The notes: generated from the letters alone by a model not told the origin. DNA of 64,000 nt from Botrimarina mediterranea (GCF_007753265.1 NZ_CP036349.1:1645363-1709362), one strand, 5' to 3'; counted from the first letter of the stretch, positions 17,755 to 27,213 are shown. A program made the numbers and translations.

Positions 17755-19074
17755 ATGCCGGATCGCCCCCACCCGATGCCCGATCAGCTCGCGCGTCGTT
17801 CGTCGCCCGGGCTCCTCGCCCGCCTCGCGGCGATGATGTTTGTGCAGTACTGGGCCCTCGGGATCTGGTACGTCACGGTCTGGAATTTTATCGCCGCCAA
17901 CACCGGCGACGGCGCGCTCTTCACACCGGGGTTCGTCGGCTACAGCGCCAGCGCTTCGGCCATTGGCAGCCTCGTGGCCCCCACGCTGTGTGGCTGGTTG
18001 GCCGACCGCTTCGTCTCGGCGAAGTATCTCGTGGCCGTCCTCCATGTGGGCGCTGCTCTTGCGCTGGGCGGCATGTACCTGGCGACCTCGCAGACGGCCT
18101 TCTTTGTCGGCATGATCGCCTACTTCCAGGTGTATTCCCCCTCGGTGGCGGTTACCAACACCATCGCGCTACGGCTCCTCGGGGACAAGGACCGTGAGTT
18201 CCCGGTGGTGCGGCTCTTCGGCACGGTCGGGTGGATGGGCGCCGGGGTGTTCGTCGGGGTGGTTTGCCGGTGGTACATGGACGCTTCGATCGAAGCGACG
18301 CGGGCGCCGATCCTGATGGCGCTAGGGTCGCACATTGTGATGTCGCTGTGGAGCCTAACTCTGCCGGATACCCCGCCAGTTCGGCCGGACGCCACTGAGC
18401 CCAAGCCCAAAGGGAATCTCCATCGCAACCGCGCGTTCATGCTTTTTCTGCTGGTGTCTTTGCTCGCGGCGATCCCCTCGCAGGCGTATAACTTCGCCAT
18501 CATCTTCTTGAACCAGAAGGGATACCTGGGCCCCGCTGCGATGCTCACGATGGGGCAGCTCACCGAAGCGATGTGTCTTTTCTTGATGCCTTTCTTGCTG
18601 GCGAGGTGGCGGCTCAAAGCATTGTTTCTGATTGGCGTGCTCGGGTGGGCGACCAGATACACGCTGCTGGCGATCGGCTCTTTCGGAGCACCGGACTCTT
18701 GGGCGGCTTACCCCGTCACGTTCGCGATCTTGCTCCATGGCCCCTCGTATGTGTTTGTCTACTTAGCGGGTCAGATGTACGTCGATCGCTTGGTGCACCC
18801 CACCAACCGCGGCGCGGCGCAGGGGTTGCACGCCCTCGCCACGGGCGGGATCGGACACCTGCTCGGCGCCGGCCTCTGCGGGCAGATGCAGGCGACCCTG
18901 CTAACCCCCACCGGCGTAACGCCGCCGCCCTACAACTGGGTCCCGTTCTGGCTCATTCCGGTCGGCATCGGGCTGTCGGTCGCCATCTTGTTTGCTCTGA
19001 CGTTCTTCGAACGCCCCCACCATGGCCCCGTCGAGCCGATCGCGGTCGAGCCCTCGCCACTACCCGAGCCGTAG
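17755..19074 (+). CDS. MFS transporter, nucleoside:H+ symporter-like
   Basis: The 439-residue product has about twelve membrane helices. The N-terminal FVQYWALGIWYVTVWNFIAA region and GWLADRFVSAKYLVAVLH (MFS loop 2-3 motif) resemble the NupG-like nucleoside permease branch of MFS. DREFPVVRLFGTVGWMGAG in the fourth-to-fifth helix region is also typical. Uptake of nucleosides or related solutes is inferred, not shown. The ATG at 17755 or the one at 17776 could be the start. A small hairpin (TAGCGCCC TTCG GGGCGATA, about 17708-17727) lies just upstream. Neighbours give no further hint. Confidence 0.85.
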   Translation: MPDRPHPMPDQLARRSSPGLLARLAAMMFVQYWALGIWYVTVWNFIAANTGDGALFTPGFVGYSASASAIGSLVAPTLCGWLADRFVSAKYLVAVLHVGAALALGGMYLATSQTAFFVGMIAYFQVYSPSVAVTNTIALRLLGDKDREFPVVRLFGTVGWMGAGVFVGVVCRWYMDASIEATRAPILMALGSHIVMSLWSLTLPDTPPVRPDATEPKPKGNLHRNRAFMLFLLVSLLAAIPSQAYNFAIIFLNQKGYLGPAAMLTMGQLTEAMCLFLMPFLLARWRLKALFLIGVLGWATRYTLLAIGSFGAPDSWAAYPVTFAILLHGPSYVFVYLAGQMYVDRLVHPTNRGAAQGLHALATGGIGHLLGAGLCGQMQATLLTPTGVTPPPYNWVPFWLIPVGIGLSVAILFALTFFERPHHGPVEPIAVEPSPLPEP

Positions 19075-19161
19075 GCGTTCGTAGTCGATGACGTTACCTG
19101 AGGGAGCGTCCTATCGAAGTTAGACCATGTCGTGACGTCACCCGCGGCTAGCGCCGAAGGC

Positions 19162-20745
19162 TCATGCCCAAAGTTTGCGGTCTAATAGTCGGTAGTTCAC
19201 GGCTTCGCTGACGTGTTCGGGTCGGATCACCTCCGACTCGGCGAGGTCCGCGATCGTGCGGGCTACCCTCAGCACCTTGTCGTGCGCGCGAGCCGAGAGG
19301 CCGAGTTGCTCAACGCTGGTCCGCAGCAGCTCAGCACTCGCGGCGTCGAGTTCGCAGAACCGCCGCACGTCGCGTGAAGAGAGCTGAGCGTTGAGCCTGA
19401 CGCGTTGGCCCCGTTCGAATCGGCCGGCCTGCCGTTGTCGGGCGTTGATGACGCGCTCGCGAATCGAGCGGCTGTCGGTCCCCGGACGCGGCGAGCGCAG
19501 TTCGTCGTACGCCACCGCGGGGACCTCGATCTGCAGGTCGATCCGATCGAGCAACGGGCCGCTGATCTTGCTCATGTAACGTTCGACTTGCACGACGCCG
19601 CACTTGCACTCTCGCCGCGGGTCGTTGCGGAAGCCGCACGGACAGGGATTGAGCGAGGCGATCAGCATGAAGTCGGCAGGGAAGGTCGTGGTGGCCAGCG
19701 CGCGGCTGATCGTGACCTCGCCGTCTTCGAGCGGTTGGCGGAGCACCTCGAGTGTCTGGCGATTGAACTCCGGGAGTTCGTCGAGGAACAAGACGCCGTG
19801 GTGGGCAAGGCTGATCTCACCGGGCGATGGCGTGGAGCCGCCGCCAACGAGGCCCGCGTTGCTGATCGTGTGATGCGGCGAACGGAACGGCCGTTGGGCG
19901 AGCAAGCTCTGCCCGGCGCCGAGCCGGCCCATCGCGCTGTACACTCGGGTGGTCTCGACGGATTCGTCGGTGGACAGGTCGGGCAGGATCGTCGGCGCCC
20001 GCTTGGCGAGCATCGTCTTGCCGCTGCCCGGCGGGCCGACCATCAGCAGATTGTGGCTGCCGGCCGCGGCGATCATCATCGCTCGCTTGGCCATCTCTTG
20101 TCCACGGACGTCGGCGAAGTCGATCTCGTACGCTTGGCCGTCGGCGACCAGATCGGCGACGAGGCAAGGTTGCGGGTCGATGTCGAGCTGGCCCGCGAAG
20201 AAGCCGGCGGCTTGCGCGAGGCTATCAACAGGGATGACATCGACGCCTTCAACAACCGCCGCTTCGCGGGCGTTCTCGCGCGGTAGGACGAGGCCGACGA
20301 CTCCCGGCTGCGCAGCGGCGGCCATCGCCATGGAGAGGGCGCCCTTCACCGGACGCGTCGTGCCGTCGAGCGCCAGTTCGCCAACCACAGCGTAACGCCG
20401 AAACCGCTCGCTGGCGGCGTCGAGCGACGAGTCGTCGCGCCGGCCCAACTTGGCCGAGAGCTGCCCCGAGCCCGCGAGGACCCCCAAGGCGATGGGCAGG
20501 TCGAACGACGCGGCCTGCTTAGGGAGTTCGGCAGGCGCCAAATTGATGACGATTCGGTCCTGAGGCCGGATGAAGCCGCTATTGACGATGGCCCGCTCGC
20601 TGCGGTGAGTCGCCTCACGGACAGCGGCCTCGGGAAGGCCTACAAGGAGGGTCTTGGGCATCGCCCCGGGCGAGACATCGACCTCGGCCTCGACCGGGAC
20701 GGCGTCGATTCCCAGCAAGCTGTAAGTAAGGAGTTTGGCGAGCAT
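19162..20745 (-). CDS. comM: YifB/ComM-type Mg-chelatase-like AAA+ ATPase
   Basis: The product has 527 residues, normal for ComM/YifB. The N-terminal ChlI-like domain starts MLAKLLTYSLLGIDAVPVEAEVDVSPG and includes RIVINLAPAELPK. Walker A is GPPGSGKTML (about 237-246). LFLDELPEF is Walker B, and FRSPHHTISNAGLVGGG and NPCPCGF are strong family signatures. The C-terminal Mg-chelatase domain holds SARAHDKVLRVARTIADL. In naturally competent bacteria ComM is a helicase for branch migration in recombination; that function is inferred here. It is divergent from the GH13 gene. Confidence 0.95.
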   Translation of the reverse strand: MLAKLLTYSLLGIDAVPVEAEVDVSPGAMPKTLLVGLPEAAVREATHRSERAIVNSGFIRPQDRIVINLAPAELPKQAASFDLPIALGVLAGSGQLSAKLGRRDDSSLDAASERFRRYAVVGELALDGTTRPVKGALSMAMAAAAQPGVVGLVLPRENAREAAVVEGVDVIPVDSLAQAAGFFAGQLDIDPQPCLVADLVADGQAYEIDFADVRGQEMAKRAMMIAAAGSHNLLMVGPPGSGKTMLAKRAPTILPDLSTDESVETTRVYSAMGRLGAGQSLLAQRPFRSPHHTISNAGLVGGGSTPSPGEISLAHHGVLFLDELPEFNRQTLEVLRQPLEDGEVTISRALATTTFPADFMLIASLNPCPCGFRNDPRRECKCGVVQVERYMSKISGPLLDRIDLQIEVPAVAYDELRSPRPGTDSRSIRERVINARQRQAGRFERGQRVRLNAQLSSRDVRRFCELDAASAELLRTSVEQLGLSARAHDKVLRVARTIADLAESEVIRPEHVSEAVNYRLLDRKLWA

Positions 20746-20814
20746 GGTCGTTGTTCCCGTTGGCCTAGAATGTCAGAGTGCAGTCGTTGCCCGCGATCCT
20801 TACCGGAACGGGCG

Positions 20815-20820
20815 TATACT
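20815..20820 (+). promoter_or_regulatory. Possible -10 box upstream of the GH13 gene
   Basis: TATACT stands out in the 141-base divergent spacer, 66 bases before the GH13 start. No matching -35 at normal distance is present (TTGCCC is 22 bases upstream), so the assignment is tentative. Confidence 0.25.
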
Positions 20821-20886
20821 AACACAATCGCCACTAGTGTTCAAGCGTTTATTGGCCACTTTCGGCGTCTTTTCTCGGAGTCGTGA

Positions 20887-22758
20887 ATGAGTGGGTCTCG
20901 GCGCCATACGCTTGTCACCGCGGTCGTTTGGCTGCTGGGTGGCGGACTCTCCGGCGGTGAAGAGCCGGCCGTTCCAGAATGGGCGGGGGCGGCGGTCTGG
21001 TACCAAGTCTTCCCCGAGCGCTTCGCCAACGGCGACCCCGGCAACGATCCGACGCGCGCGTCGCTCGAGTCGTCGCGGCGTACGCCCGACTCGTGGGCGG
21101 TGACCCCGTGGACTAGTGATTGGTACGGCCGCGCCGAGTGGGAGCGCGAAGCGACCGATGACTTCTACGGCACGGTCTTCAGCCGGCGCTATGGCGGCGA
21201 CCTACAAGGGGTGATCGACCGGCTCGACTACTTGCAGCGGCTGGGCGTCAACGCGATCTACTTCAACCCGGTGTTTGCGGCGGCGTCGCTGCACAAGTAC
21301 GACGGCAACTCGTTCCATCACATCGACCCGCACTTCGGACCCGACCCTGCCGGCGACGCCAAAGCCATTGAGCAAGAGACCGACGACCCGGCGACGTGGA
21401 CGTGGACCGCTGCCGACAAGTTGTTCCTCGAACTGCTCGGCGAGTGCCAACGGCGGCAGATCCGTGTCGTGATCGATGGCGTGTTCAACCACACCGGCCG
21501 CGGCTTCTTTGCCTTCCGCGACATCCGTGAGCAGGGCGCCGAGTCGCGTTATCGCGATTGGTACGTGATCGATTCCTTCGATGATCCAACGACGCCCGAG
21601 GACGAGTTCCGCTATCGGGGATGGTGGGGGACGCAATCGCTGCCGTTGTTTGCGGACAACGAGTTGGGCAATGACTTGGCGGCGGGGCCGAAGGCGTATG
21701 TCCTTGCGGCCACCCGGCGCTGGATGGACCCCAACGGTGACGGCGACCCGGCGGATGGCGTCGATGGCTGGCGGCTCGACGTGGCTGAGGACGTACCGAT
21801 CGGCTTTTGGCGCGAATGGAACGCAGAGGTCCGCCGGCTCAATCCCGAGGCGATCACCGTCGCCGAGCACTGGGGCGACGCCGCCGGGTTCCTCGCCGAC
21901 GCGGGCTTCACGGGCGTGATGAACTACCAGGGCTTCGCGCTGCCGGTGAAAGGATTCGTGATTGACGACGAGCTGCAGCCCAGCGAGTTCGCCAGCCTGC
22001 TCATCGAGCGGGCCAACACCTACGGCGACGCTCAGCGACACGCGTTGTGGAACCTCATCGATTCACACGACACCGAGCGCGTGGCGTCGATGATCGTCAA
22101 CGCCGAGGAGCGATTGCCGTACTCACAGCCCGACCGCTTCGATTACGACGCCGGCGAGAAAGCCACGCCGCGCCGCTGGGAAGCGTACGACACCGGGAAG
22201 CCGACGCCACGAGACCAGCGCTTGCAGCGCATCGTCGCCGTGTTGCAAGCGACCTGTGTCGGCGCGCCGATGATCTACTACGGGGATGAAGCCGGCATGT
22301 GGGGCGCCGACGACCCGGACTGCCGCAAGCCGATGATGTGGCCCGATCTTCAGTACGATGACGAAACGAAACCCCGTCGTAGCGCTGGCCAGCGCGGTGA
22401 CGCCGTCGCCTTTGACAGAGACCTCTATCTCTTCTATCGCCACGCGCTGGCGATGCGGCGGCTCTTCCCGGTGCTGACTCGCGGGGCGTTTGCGGTCGTG
22501 GGCGTCGATGACGCGGCGTCGGTGCTGGTGTTCAGCCGCAGCGAGGAGGGTCAGTCAATCATCGTCGCCGTCAATCGCGGCGAGGGGCCGTGGTCCGGCG
22601 ACGTTGACTTGCCGCCAGGGAAGACGCTGCGCGAGGTGTTCACCGCTTCGGGGCAGCCCTACCGGGTGCGCGTCGATGCGACCCCAGGCGGCGTGCGGTT
22701 GACGCTGCCGGAGCGCGAGGCGGCGGTGTTCTTGGTGGAGGAGCGGAGGGATCGGTGA
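20887..22758 (+). CDS. Secreted GH13 alpha-amylase family enzyme
   Basis: This 623-residue glycoside hydrolase acts on alpha-glucans or cyclodextrins (neopullulanase/cyclomaltodextrinase-like). A short signal region (about 8-24) precedes AVWYQVFPERFANGD. The four GH13 conserved regions are visible: I, VVIDGVFNHTG (about 195); II, GWRLDVAEDV with the nucleophile Asp; III, ITVAEHWGD with the acid/base Glu; IV, LIDSHDTER with the transition-state Asp. A C-terminal beta-domain ends with VRLTLPEREAAVFLVEE. It probably degrades external or periplasmic starch-like polymers. A palindrome follows the stop and may serve as terminator for this gene and the convergent hydrolase. Confidence 0.95.
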   Translation: MSGSRRHTLVTAVVWLLGGGLSGGEEPAVPEWAGAAVWYQVFPERFANGDPGNDPTRASLESSRRTPDSWAVTPWTSDWYGRAEWEREATDDFYGTVFSRRYGGDLQGVIDRLDYLQRLGVNAIYFNPVFAAASLHKYDGNSFHHIDPHFGPDPAGDAKAIEQETDDPATWTWTAADKLFLELLGECQRRQIRVVIDGVFNHTGRGFFAFRDIREQGAESRYRDWYVIDSFDDPTTPEDEFRYRGWWGTQSLPLFADNELGNDLAAGPKAYVLAATRRWMDPNGDGDPADGVDGWRLDVAEDVPIGFWREWNAEVRRLNPEAITVAEHWGDAAGFLADAGFTGVMNYQGFALPVKGFVIDDELQPSEFASLLIERANTYGDAQRHALWNLIDSHDTERVASMIVNAEERLPYSQPDRFDYDAGEKATPRRWEAYDTGKPTPRDQRLQRIVAVLQATCVGAPMIYYGDEAGMWGADDPDCRKPMMWPDLQYDDETKPRRSAGQRGDAVAFDRDLYLFYRHALAMRRLFPVLTRGAFAVVGVDDAASVLVFSRSEEGQSIIVAVNRGEGPWSGDVDLPPGKTLREVFTASGQPYRVRVDATPGGVRLTLPEREAAVFLVEERRDR

Positions 22759-22771
22759 ACCGTTCGTCGCG

Positions 22772-22871
22772 CACTCCGGGGGCTAACGCCACCCGGCTAG
22801 CATGAAGCGCGCGGGAGTCGCTAACCGTACTAGCGCTGCCTGCGAGCCGGGTAGCGTAAGCCCCCGGAGTG
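22772..22871. repeat. Long palindrome between GH13 and dienelactone hydrolase genes
   Basis: 27-base arms (22772-22798 and 22845-22871), starting CACTCCGGGGGCT and ending AGCCCCCGGAGTG, match with two mismatches around a 46-base loop. It sits between convergent genes and could act as a bidirectional terminator. A similar GGGGGCTAA/TTAGCCCCC motif forms the hairpin at 30331-30359. Confidence 0.8.
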
Positions 22872-22881
22872 ACCCCTCGCC

Positions 22882-23670
22882 CTACTCGCCCAATATCTTC
22901 AGCCAGCGCTTCCAGGCGTCTTCGCGGGCCTGCTTGTTCTCCGCCGACCCAGCCGGGTCTTCGCCCGCGCGCAGGAAGCCGTGGCCGGCGCCGTCGTAGA
23001 TCACCGGTTCATAGGTCTTTCCCGCCGCGGCCATCAAACGCTTCGACTCGTCGATCGTTGAGTTCACCCGGTTGTCGTTCTCGCCGTAGAAGCCGTACAC
23101 GGGGCAGTTGATCTTGGCGACGTCGGTCGGACCCGAGCCGTAGAAGACGCAGGCGGCCTTGAGGTCGGCGTTGTGCGTGGCGTAACGGAAGGACTGCGTG
23201 CCGCCCCAGCAGAAGCCGGCGACAGAGATCGTCCCGTCGCAAGCCGGCAGCGACTTCACGAACGCCGCGGCCGCGTCGAGGTCGCCATCGATCTGATCGT
23301 TCGGCAGGTCACGGATTGCGCGGCGCACCGCGTCGCCCGAACCGAGGTCCTCCGTGCCGCCGCCGTTGGGGCCCGTTCCGCTTATGAGGTCGGGCGCAAT
23401 GGCGATGTAGCCGTTCTCGGCGAGCTGATCGGCGACGCCGCGGACCCAGTCCGTGAGGCCGAAGATCTCATGGATGACGATCACTGCCGGCGCCTTATCG
23501 GCCCGCTCGGGGTAAGCGAGGAAGCACTCGATGGTGCGGCCGTCGTGCTCGGCTTCGACCCACTCGAGGTGGCGCGGCGATGTCTCAAGCCGCGCGGCGG
23601 CCCATTCTTGGGCGAGAGTTGTTGAAGCGAAAGTTGTGAGGGCGAAGGCGAGCAACGCTGATCGGAACAT
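22882..23670 (-). CDS. Exported dienelactone hydrolase family protein
   Basis: The product has 262 residues from the ATG at 23670, where a signal peptide begins (ALLAFALTTFASTTLAQ). An alpha/beta-hydrolase fold follows with AVIVIHEIFGL, the nucleophile elbow VAGFCWGGTQS (catalytic Cys), Asp in GENDNRV, and His in DGAGHGFLRA. This Cys-Asp-His set is the dienelactone hydrolase triad. The substrate is unknown; exported members often act on esters or lactones. It is convergent with GH13 and divergent from the pectate-lyase fusion gene, with palindromes on both sides. Confidence 0.9.
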   Translation of the reverse strand: MFRSALLAFALTTFASTTLAQEWAAARLETSPRHLEWVEAEHDGRTIECFLAYPERADKAPAVIVIHEIFGLTDWVRGVADQLAENGYIAIAPDLISGTGPNGGGTEDLGSGDAVRRAIRDLPNDQIDGDLDAAAAFVKSLPACDGTISVAGFCWGGTQSFRYATHNADLKAACVFYGSGPTDVAKINCPVYGFYGENDNRVNSTIDESKRLMAAAGKTYEPVIYDGAGHGFLRAGEDPAGSAENKQAREDAWKRWLKILGE

Positions 23671-23708
23671 AGCGCGTATCTCCTGAGACGGTTTGTGTGG
23701 CACAAGCA

Positions 23709-23784
23709 GGCGAGCCGGGGACGTTAGTCCTCGGTGTGCAGCGGGTACTCGGGTTCCTCCGAGGACTAACGTCCCCGGCTCGCC
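23709..23784. repeat. GGCGAGCCGG-family palindrome, copy 1
   Basis: Perfect 26-base arms (23709-23734 and 23759-23784) begin GGCGAGCCGGGGACGTTAG. They enclose a 24-base loop that contains GCAGCGGGTACTCGGGTTC. It lies between divergent genes, so it is not simply a terminator. The loop word recurs in the copies at 27138, 45396 and 50685. Confidence 0.92.
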
Positions 23785-23944
23785 ACGGCTCCGTCTACGA
23801 TAACCGTTTCTCGGGTCGTGTTCGCAGCGGCGAGTGGGCTGCTTTACGCCCGTTGAGTATCCCTCGCCGCCTCGTTTTCGGACAACGGGGGTCCTTGTGC
23901 AGCCATTTGCGTCGTGGGCGGGGCAGGGGGGCGGCTAGAATGGC

Positions 23945-26900
23945 GTGATTGCGACCCCTCTTCCGGAACCGTTCTTCTCGATGACAACCCTCGTCCGTGT
24001 TGCCGCTACGCTAGTCGCTCTCCTCGCTTGGACCCCGGGATTGCGTGCGCAGCAAATCAAAGCCTTCCCTCAGGCCGAGGGTTACGGTGAGAACGCCCGT
24101 GGGGGCCGTGGCGGGGACGTTTACCACGTCACCAAGCTCAACGACGATGGTTCGGTCGGCACGTTGCGCTACGGCATCGAGAACGCTCCCGGCGCGGGGC
24201 GGACGATTGTCTTCGACGTCGGCGGGTGGATCAACCTGAATAGCAAGCTTGGCGTCACCCGCGACAACATCACCATCGCAGGCCAGACGGCGCCGGGGGG
24301 CGGCGTCGGAGTAAAGGGGCATCAGTTCTCCGTCGGCGCCGACAATATCATCGTCCGCCACATGCGCTTCCGCCCCGGCAAGGGCGCGGGCCGTGTGGAC
24401 TCGATCAGCGTCTCCAGCGGCCACGACATCATCTTCGACCACATCTCGGCCGGCTTTAGTTACGACGAGAACGCCTCGGCCAACGCCACCAGCCGCGGCG
24501 GCGTCTACAACCTCACCTTCCAGCACAGCGCCATCGCGTATGGCCTCGAAGACCACTCGGCCGGTTCGCTAATCCAGAACGTCAACAACCTCAGCTACCA
24601 CCACAACCTCTACGCCCACAACCACACGCGCAATCCCAAGGCCCGCGTCGAAGGCGACGGCATGGATTGGGTCAACAACGTTGTCTACGACTACAACAAC
24701 GGCTTCATCGCCGGCGACTCGGACACGACCGATTACTTCTGGAAGGTCAACTTCGACGGCAACTACTACATCACCGGCCCCGGCGATGGCGGCCGCCCCA
24801 TGATCAACAGCGGCCGCGAACACAACTACGGCCTCTACTTCGGCACGAACGCCTACGACAACGACGGCGACGCCCAGCACGACGGCGTGATCTACACCGG
24901 CGAAGATCGCCGCACATTAACGAACGTGGTGACAGGTACGTACACTTGGTCAGAAACGCGTTACGGCACGAAGGACGTGTGGCAAAGCGAAACGCCGCAG
25001 GACGCCTACGAGCGCGTCCTTGCTAACTTCGGCGCCACGCCATGGAACCGCGATGAGGTCGACCAGCGAACGCACGACAACGTCGTCAACCGCACCGGTT
25101 CGCTGATCACACGCGAGAGCGACTTGGCTGGGATTTCCAACGGGGGCTTTGGGACACTCGCCGCCGGCTCTGCGCCGAACGATCGCGACAGCGACGGCAT
25201 CCCCGACGAGTGGGAAAACCGCCACGGCACGAATCCGCTCTCCCCGAACAACAACGGCGATTTCGATCAAGACGGCTACACCGATCTTGAAGAGTACCTG
25301 AATGACATCGCCGCCTCGAAGGCTATCGGCGTGCTCGACTTCAGCGGCGTCGGCCGCTACGCCGACTGGGGCCGTTGGACGCGGCAGTGGGAGCCCTCGC
25401 GGCTTGACGACGTCCGCGTCGCCACCGGCGCCGCGTTCGTTGATGCGGTGGGGCAGAAGGCCGGCTCGCTCTTCATCGGCGGCGCGCCGAGTAGCAATGG
25501 CCGCTTGTACGTTACCAGCGGCTGGATTGAAGTGACCGATAACCTCGTCGTCTCCGGCGCTGGGCGCGTCGAGCAACACGGTGGTGAGACTCGCGTTCTC
25601 AATGGCGGCGTCGAGGTCGAAGGGGGCGCTTACCGGCTCCTCGGCGGCGAACTTTCGACGCCATCGCTGACGATTTCTTCAACCGCCGACTTCGAGTTCA
25701 AGGGCGGCGTTCTGGCGACGGACGAGATTGACGGCGACATCCTCAACCAGGGCGGCCGGCTTGAGATTGGCGCCGCCGGCGCAACGATGGCGATACTCAA
25801 CGGCGACCTGGCTCTGAGCGCCGGCGTTCTGGCGGTTGAGCTTGATTCAGCCAGCAATGCGGACGCGCTGCTGGTGAGTGGCGACATCGTTCTCGGTGGC
25901 GTCCTCGACGTGACGACCCTTGGGTCCTACGTCCCCGCAAACGGCGCGAGGTGGGCGATCCTCGGCGGCGCGTCACTTACGGGCGCCTTCGAGTCGGTGA
26001 CGCCGGGCTTTTCGATAGAGGAAATCGACAACGTCCTCTGGCTCGTCGCCGGACCCGGCGCGAGCCAGAGTGTGCCGGAAACGACCGGCGTCGTGCTCGT
26101 ACTCGGTGCGGCCACTCTGCTGCTCGTCGCGCGCCGCCGTCCCACAGCCGCTTGCGGCTTAGCGGCGGCCCTTACGCTCTCGCTCACCGCGTCAGCCCAA
26201 GCCGTCACCATCGCAACCATCGCCGACGCCCAGCTCAGCGAGAACGGCACAACTGGCCTTGGCGACGCGACCGACAGCGGCTCCGGCACAGGCTCCTCGC
26301 TCAACGCCCGTTGGAACTACGCCAGCACGCCGTCCAACCGCAACGAATGGATCGCCCTGAAGTTCGACCTCAGCGCCTACGCCGACAAGTCGCGGCTCAA
26401 CAACGTCTCGCTGCGGCCGACCATGTTCCGCGGTAATGCGAACAACTCGCAAACGCTCCGCCTCTACGCCCTCACTCCTGGAACGGCCGGAGAAGACTGG
26501 AACGAATCAACGATCACCTACGGCGCGATGCCCGGGTTCACGTTCGACAGCTTCTCGACAACGAATCTTCTCAACGTGGGCGGGCCCTTGGTGGACCTCG
26601 GCAACTTCGGCTACTCGGGCTACACCGGCGAAGGGAACGTTGGCGTCATCAACCCTGCGTCGCTGACGAATCTTGTGCAGTCGATGGGCGACAACGACTT
26701 GTTGACGCTGCTCGTCTCTTACGGCGCTTCGGCCAACGGCCAGTGGCGGATCGCGTCGCGCGAAGCGACCGCGACGGAGACCAGCGCCCTCACCGGACCT
26801 GCGGGCACGTTCGCCGCCAGACTCGACTTCGATGTCACCTACGGCGGCGTGCTTGGTGACTACAACGACGACGGCGTCGTTGACGCGGCCGACTACACCG

Positions 26901-27097
26901 TCTGGCGTGACAGCGGCTCGGCGCCCCTCCCCAACGAAGAAGTCTCTCCCGGCGTCAACGACATCGCTGATTATCTCTACTGGGCCGAGCGATACGGCGC
27001 CACCGACACCGGCCTACCCGCCACAGCCGTCCCCGAGCCGGCAACGCTATTGATGATCGCCGCGGTTGCGGCCGGCAACCTGAGCCGTCGGCGTTAG
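23945..27097 (+). CDS. Fused secreted protein: pectate lyase with PEP-CTERM, then internal signal peptide, DNRLRE-like, dockerin and second PEP-CTERM
   Basis: One 1050-residue frame holds two exported proteins in series. Part 1 has a signal peptide (about 13-36), then a PL1 pectate-lyase domain (about 38-330; AFPQAEGYGENARGGRGG, RTIVFDVGGWI, ITIAGQTAPGGGV). A TSP3-like Ca segment (DRDSDGIPDEWENRHGTNPL) and a beta-rich region follow. A PEP-CTERM signal starts at residue 710 (VPETTGVVLVLGAATLLLVA, then RRR). Part 2 begins directly with a signal-peptide-like stretch (about 733-756, CGLAAALTLSLTASAQA). It continues with a DNRLRE-like domain, dockerin motifs (GDYNDDGVVDAADYTVWRD) and a final VPEPATLLMIAAVAA tail. 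The junction carries a copy of the dispersed 20-bp repeat (26147-26166), which suggests a recent fusion of two genes. No good start codon with a ribosome site was seen for part 2. Confidence 0.88.
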   Translation: MIATPLPEPFFSMTTLVRVAATLVALLAWTPGLRAQQIKAFPQAEGYGENARGGRGGDVYHVTKLNDDGSVGTLRYGIENAPGAGRTIVFDVGGWINLNSKLGVTRDNITIAGQTAPGGGVGVKGHQFSVGADNIIVRHMRFRPGKGAGRVDSISVSSGHDIIFDHISAGFSYDENASANATSRGGVYNLTFQHSAIAYGLEDHSAGSLIQNVNNLSYHHNLYAHNHTRNPKARVEGDGMDWVNNVVYDYNNGFIAGDSDTTDYFWKVNFDGNYYITGPGDGGRPMINSGREHNYGLYFGTNAYDNDGDAQHDGVIYTGEDRRTLTNVVTGTYTWSETRYGTKDVWQSETPQDAYERVLANFGATPWNRDEVDQRTHDNVVNRTGSLITRESDLAGISNGGFGTLAAGSAPNDRDSDGIPDEWENRHGTNPLSPNNNGDFDQDGYTDLEEYLNDIAASKAIGVLDFSGVGRYADWGRWTRQWEPSRLDDVRVATGAAFVDAVGQKAGSLFIGGAPSSNGRLYVTSGWIEVTDNLVVSGAGRVEQHGGETRVLNGGVEVEGGAYRLLGGELSTPSLTISSTADFEFKGGVLATDEIDGDILNQGGRLEIGAAGATMAILNGDLALSAGVLAVELDSASNADALLVSGDIVLGGVLDVTTLGSYVPANGARWAILGGASLTGAFESVTPGFSIEEIDNVLWLVAGPGASQSVPETTGVVLVLGAATLLLVARRRPTAACGLAAALTLSLTASAQAVTIATIADAQLSENGTTGLGDATDSGSGTGSSLNARWNYASTPSNRNEWIALKFDLSAYADKSRLNNVSLRPTMFRGNANNSQTLRLYALTPGTAGEDWNESTITYGAMPGFTFDSFSTTNLLNVGGPLVDLGNFGYSGYTGEGNVGVINPASLTNLVQSMGDNDLLTLLVSYGASANGQWRIASREATATETSALTGPAGTFAARLDFDVTYGGVLGDYNDDGVVDAADYTVWRDSGSAPLPNEEVSPGVNDIADYLYWAERYGATDTGLPATAVPEPATLLMIAAVAAGNLSRRR
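26147..26166 (-). repeat. 20-bp dispersed repeat, copy in the fusion junction
   Basis: The plus strand reads GCCGCTTGCGGCTTAGCGGC, the reverse complement of the word found at 32006, 38630 and 45749. In frame it encodes AACGLAA, exactly where the first PEP-CTERM tail ends and the second signal peptide begins. Confidence 0.9.
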
Positions 27098-27137
27098 CCG
27101 AGGGTTGTGCTACGAAGGATTCGCCATCTCAATCATC

Positions 27138-27213
27138 GGCGAGACGGGAGCGTCAGCGACCGGAGGGAAGCGGGTACGTTGTTCCCTCCGGTCGCTGACG
27201 CTCCCGGCTCGCC
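27138..27213. repeat. GGCGAGCCGG-family palindrome, copy 2
   Basis: 32-base arms (27138-27169 and 27182-27213) have one mismatch and enclose a 12-base loop GCGGGTACGTTG. It lies between the convergent fusion and MFS genes, where it probably also ends transcription. The outer ends (GGCGAG.CGGGAGCG) and the loop match the family. Confidence 0.9.

Noticed and set aside
23945-27097. Splitting the fusion into two genes
   Set aside because: No ATG, GTG or TTG with a ribosome site was found near residue 733 that would begin before the second signal peptide, and the frame is open throughout.
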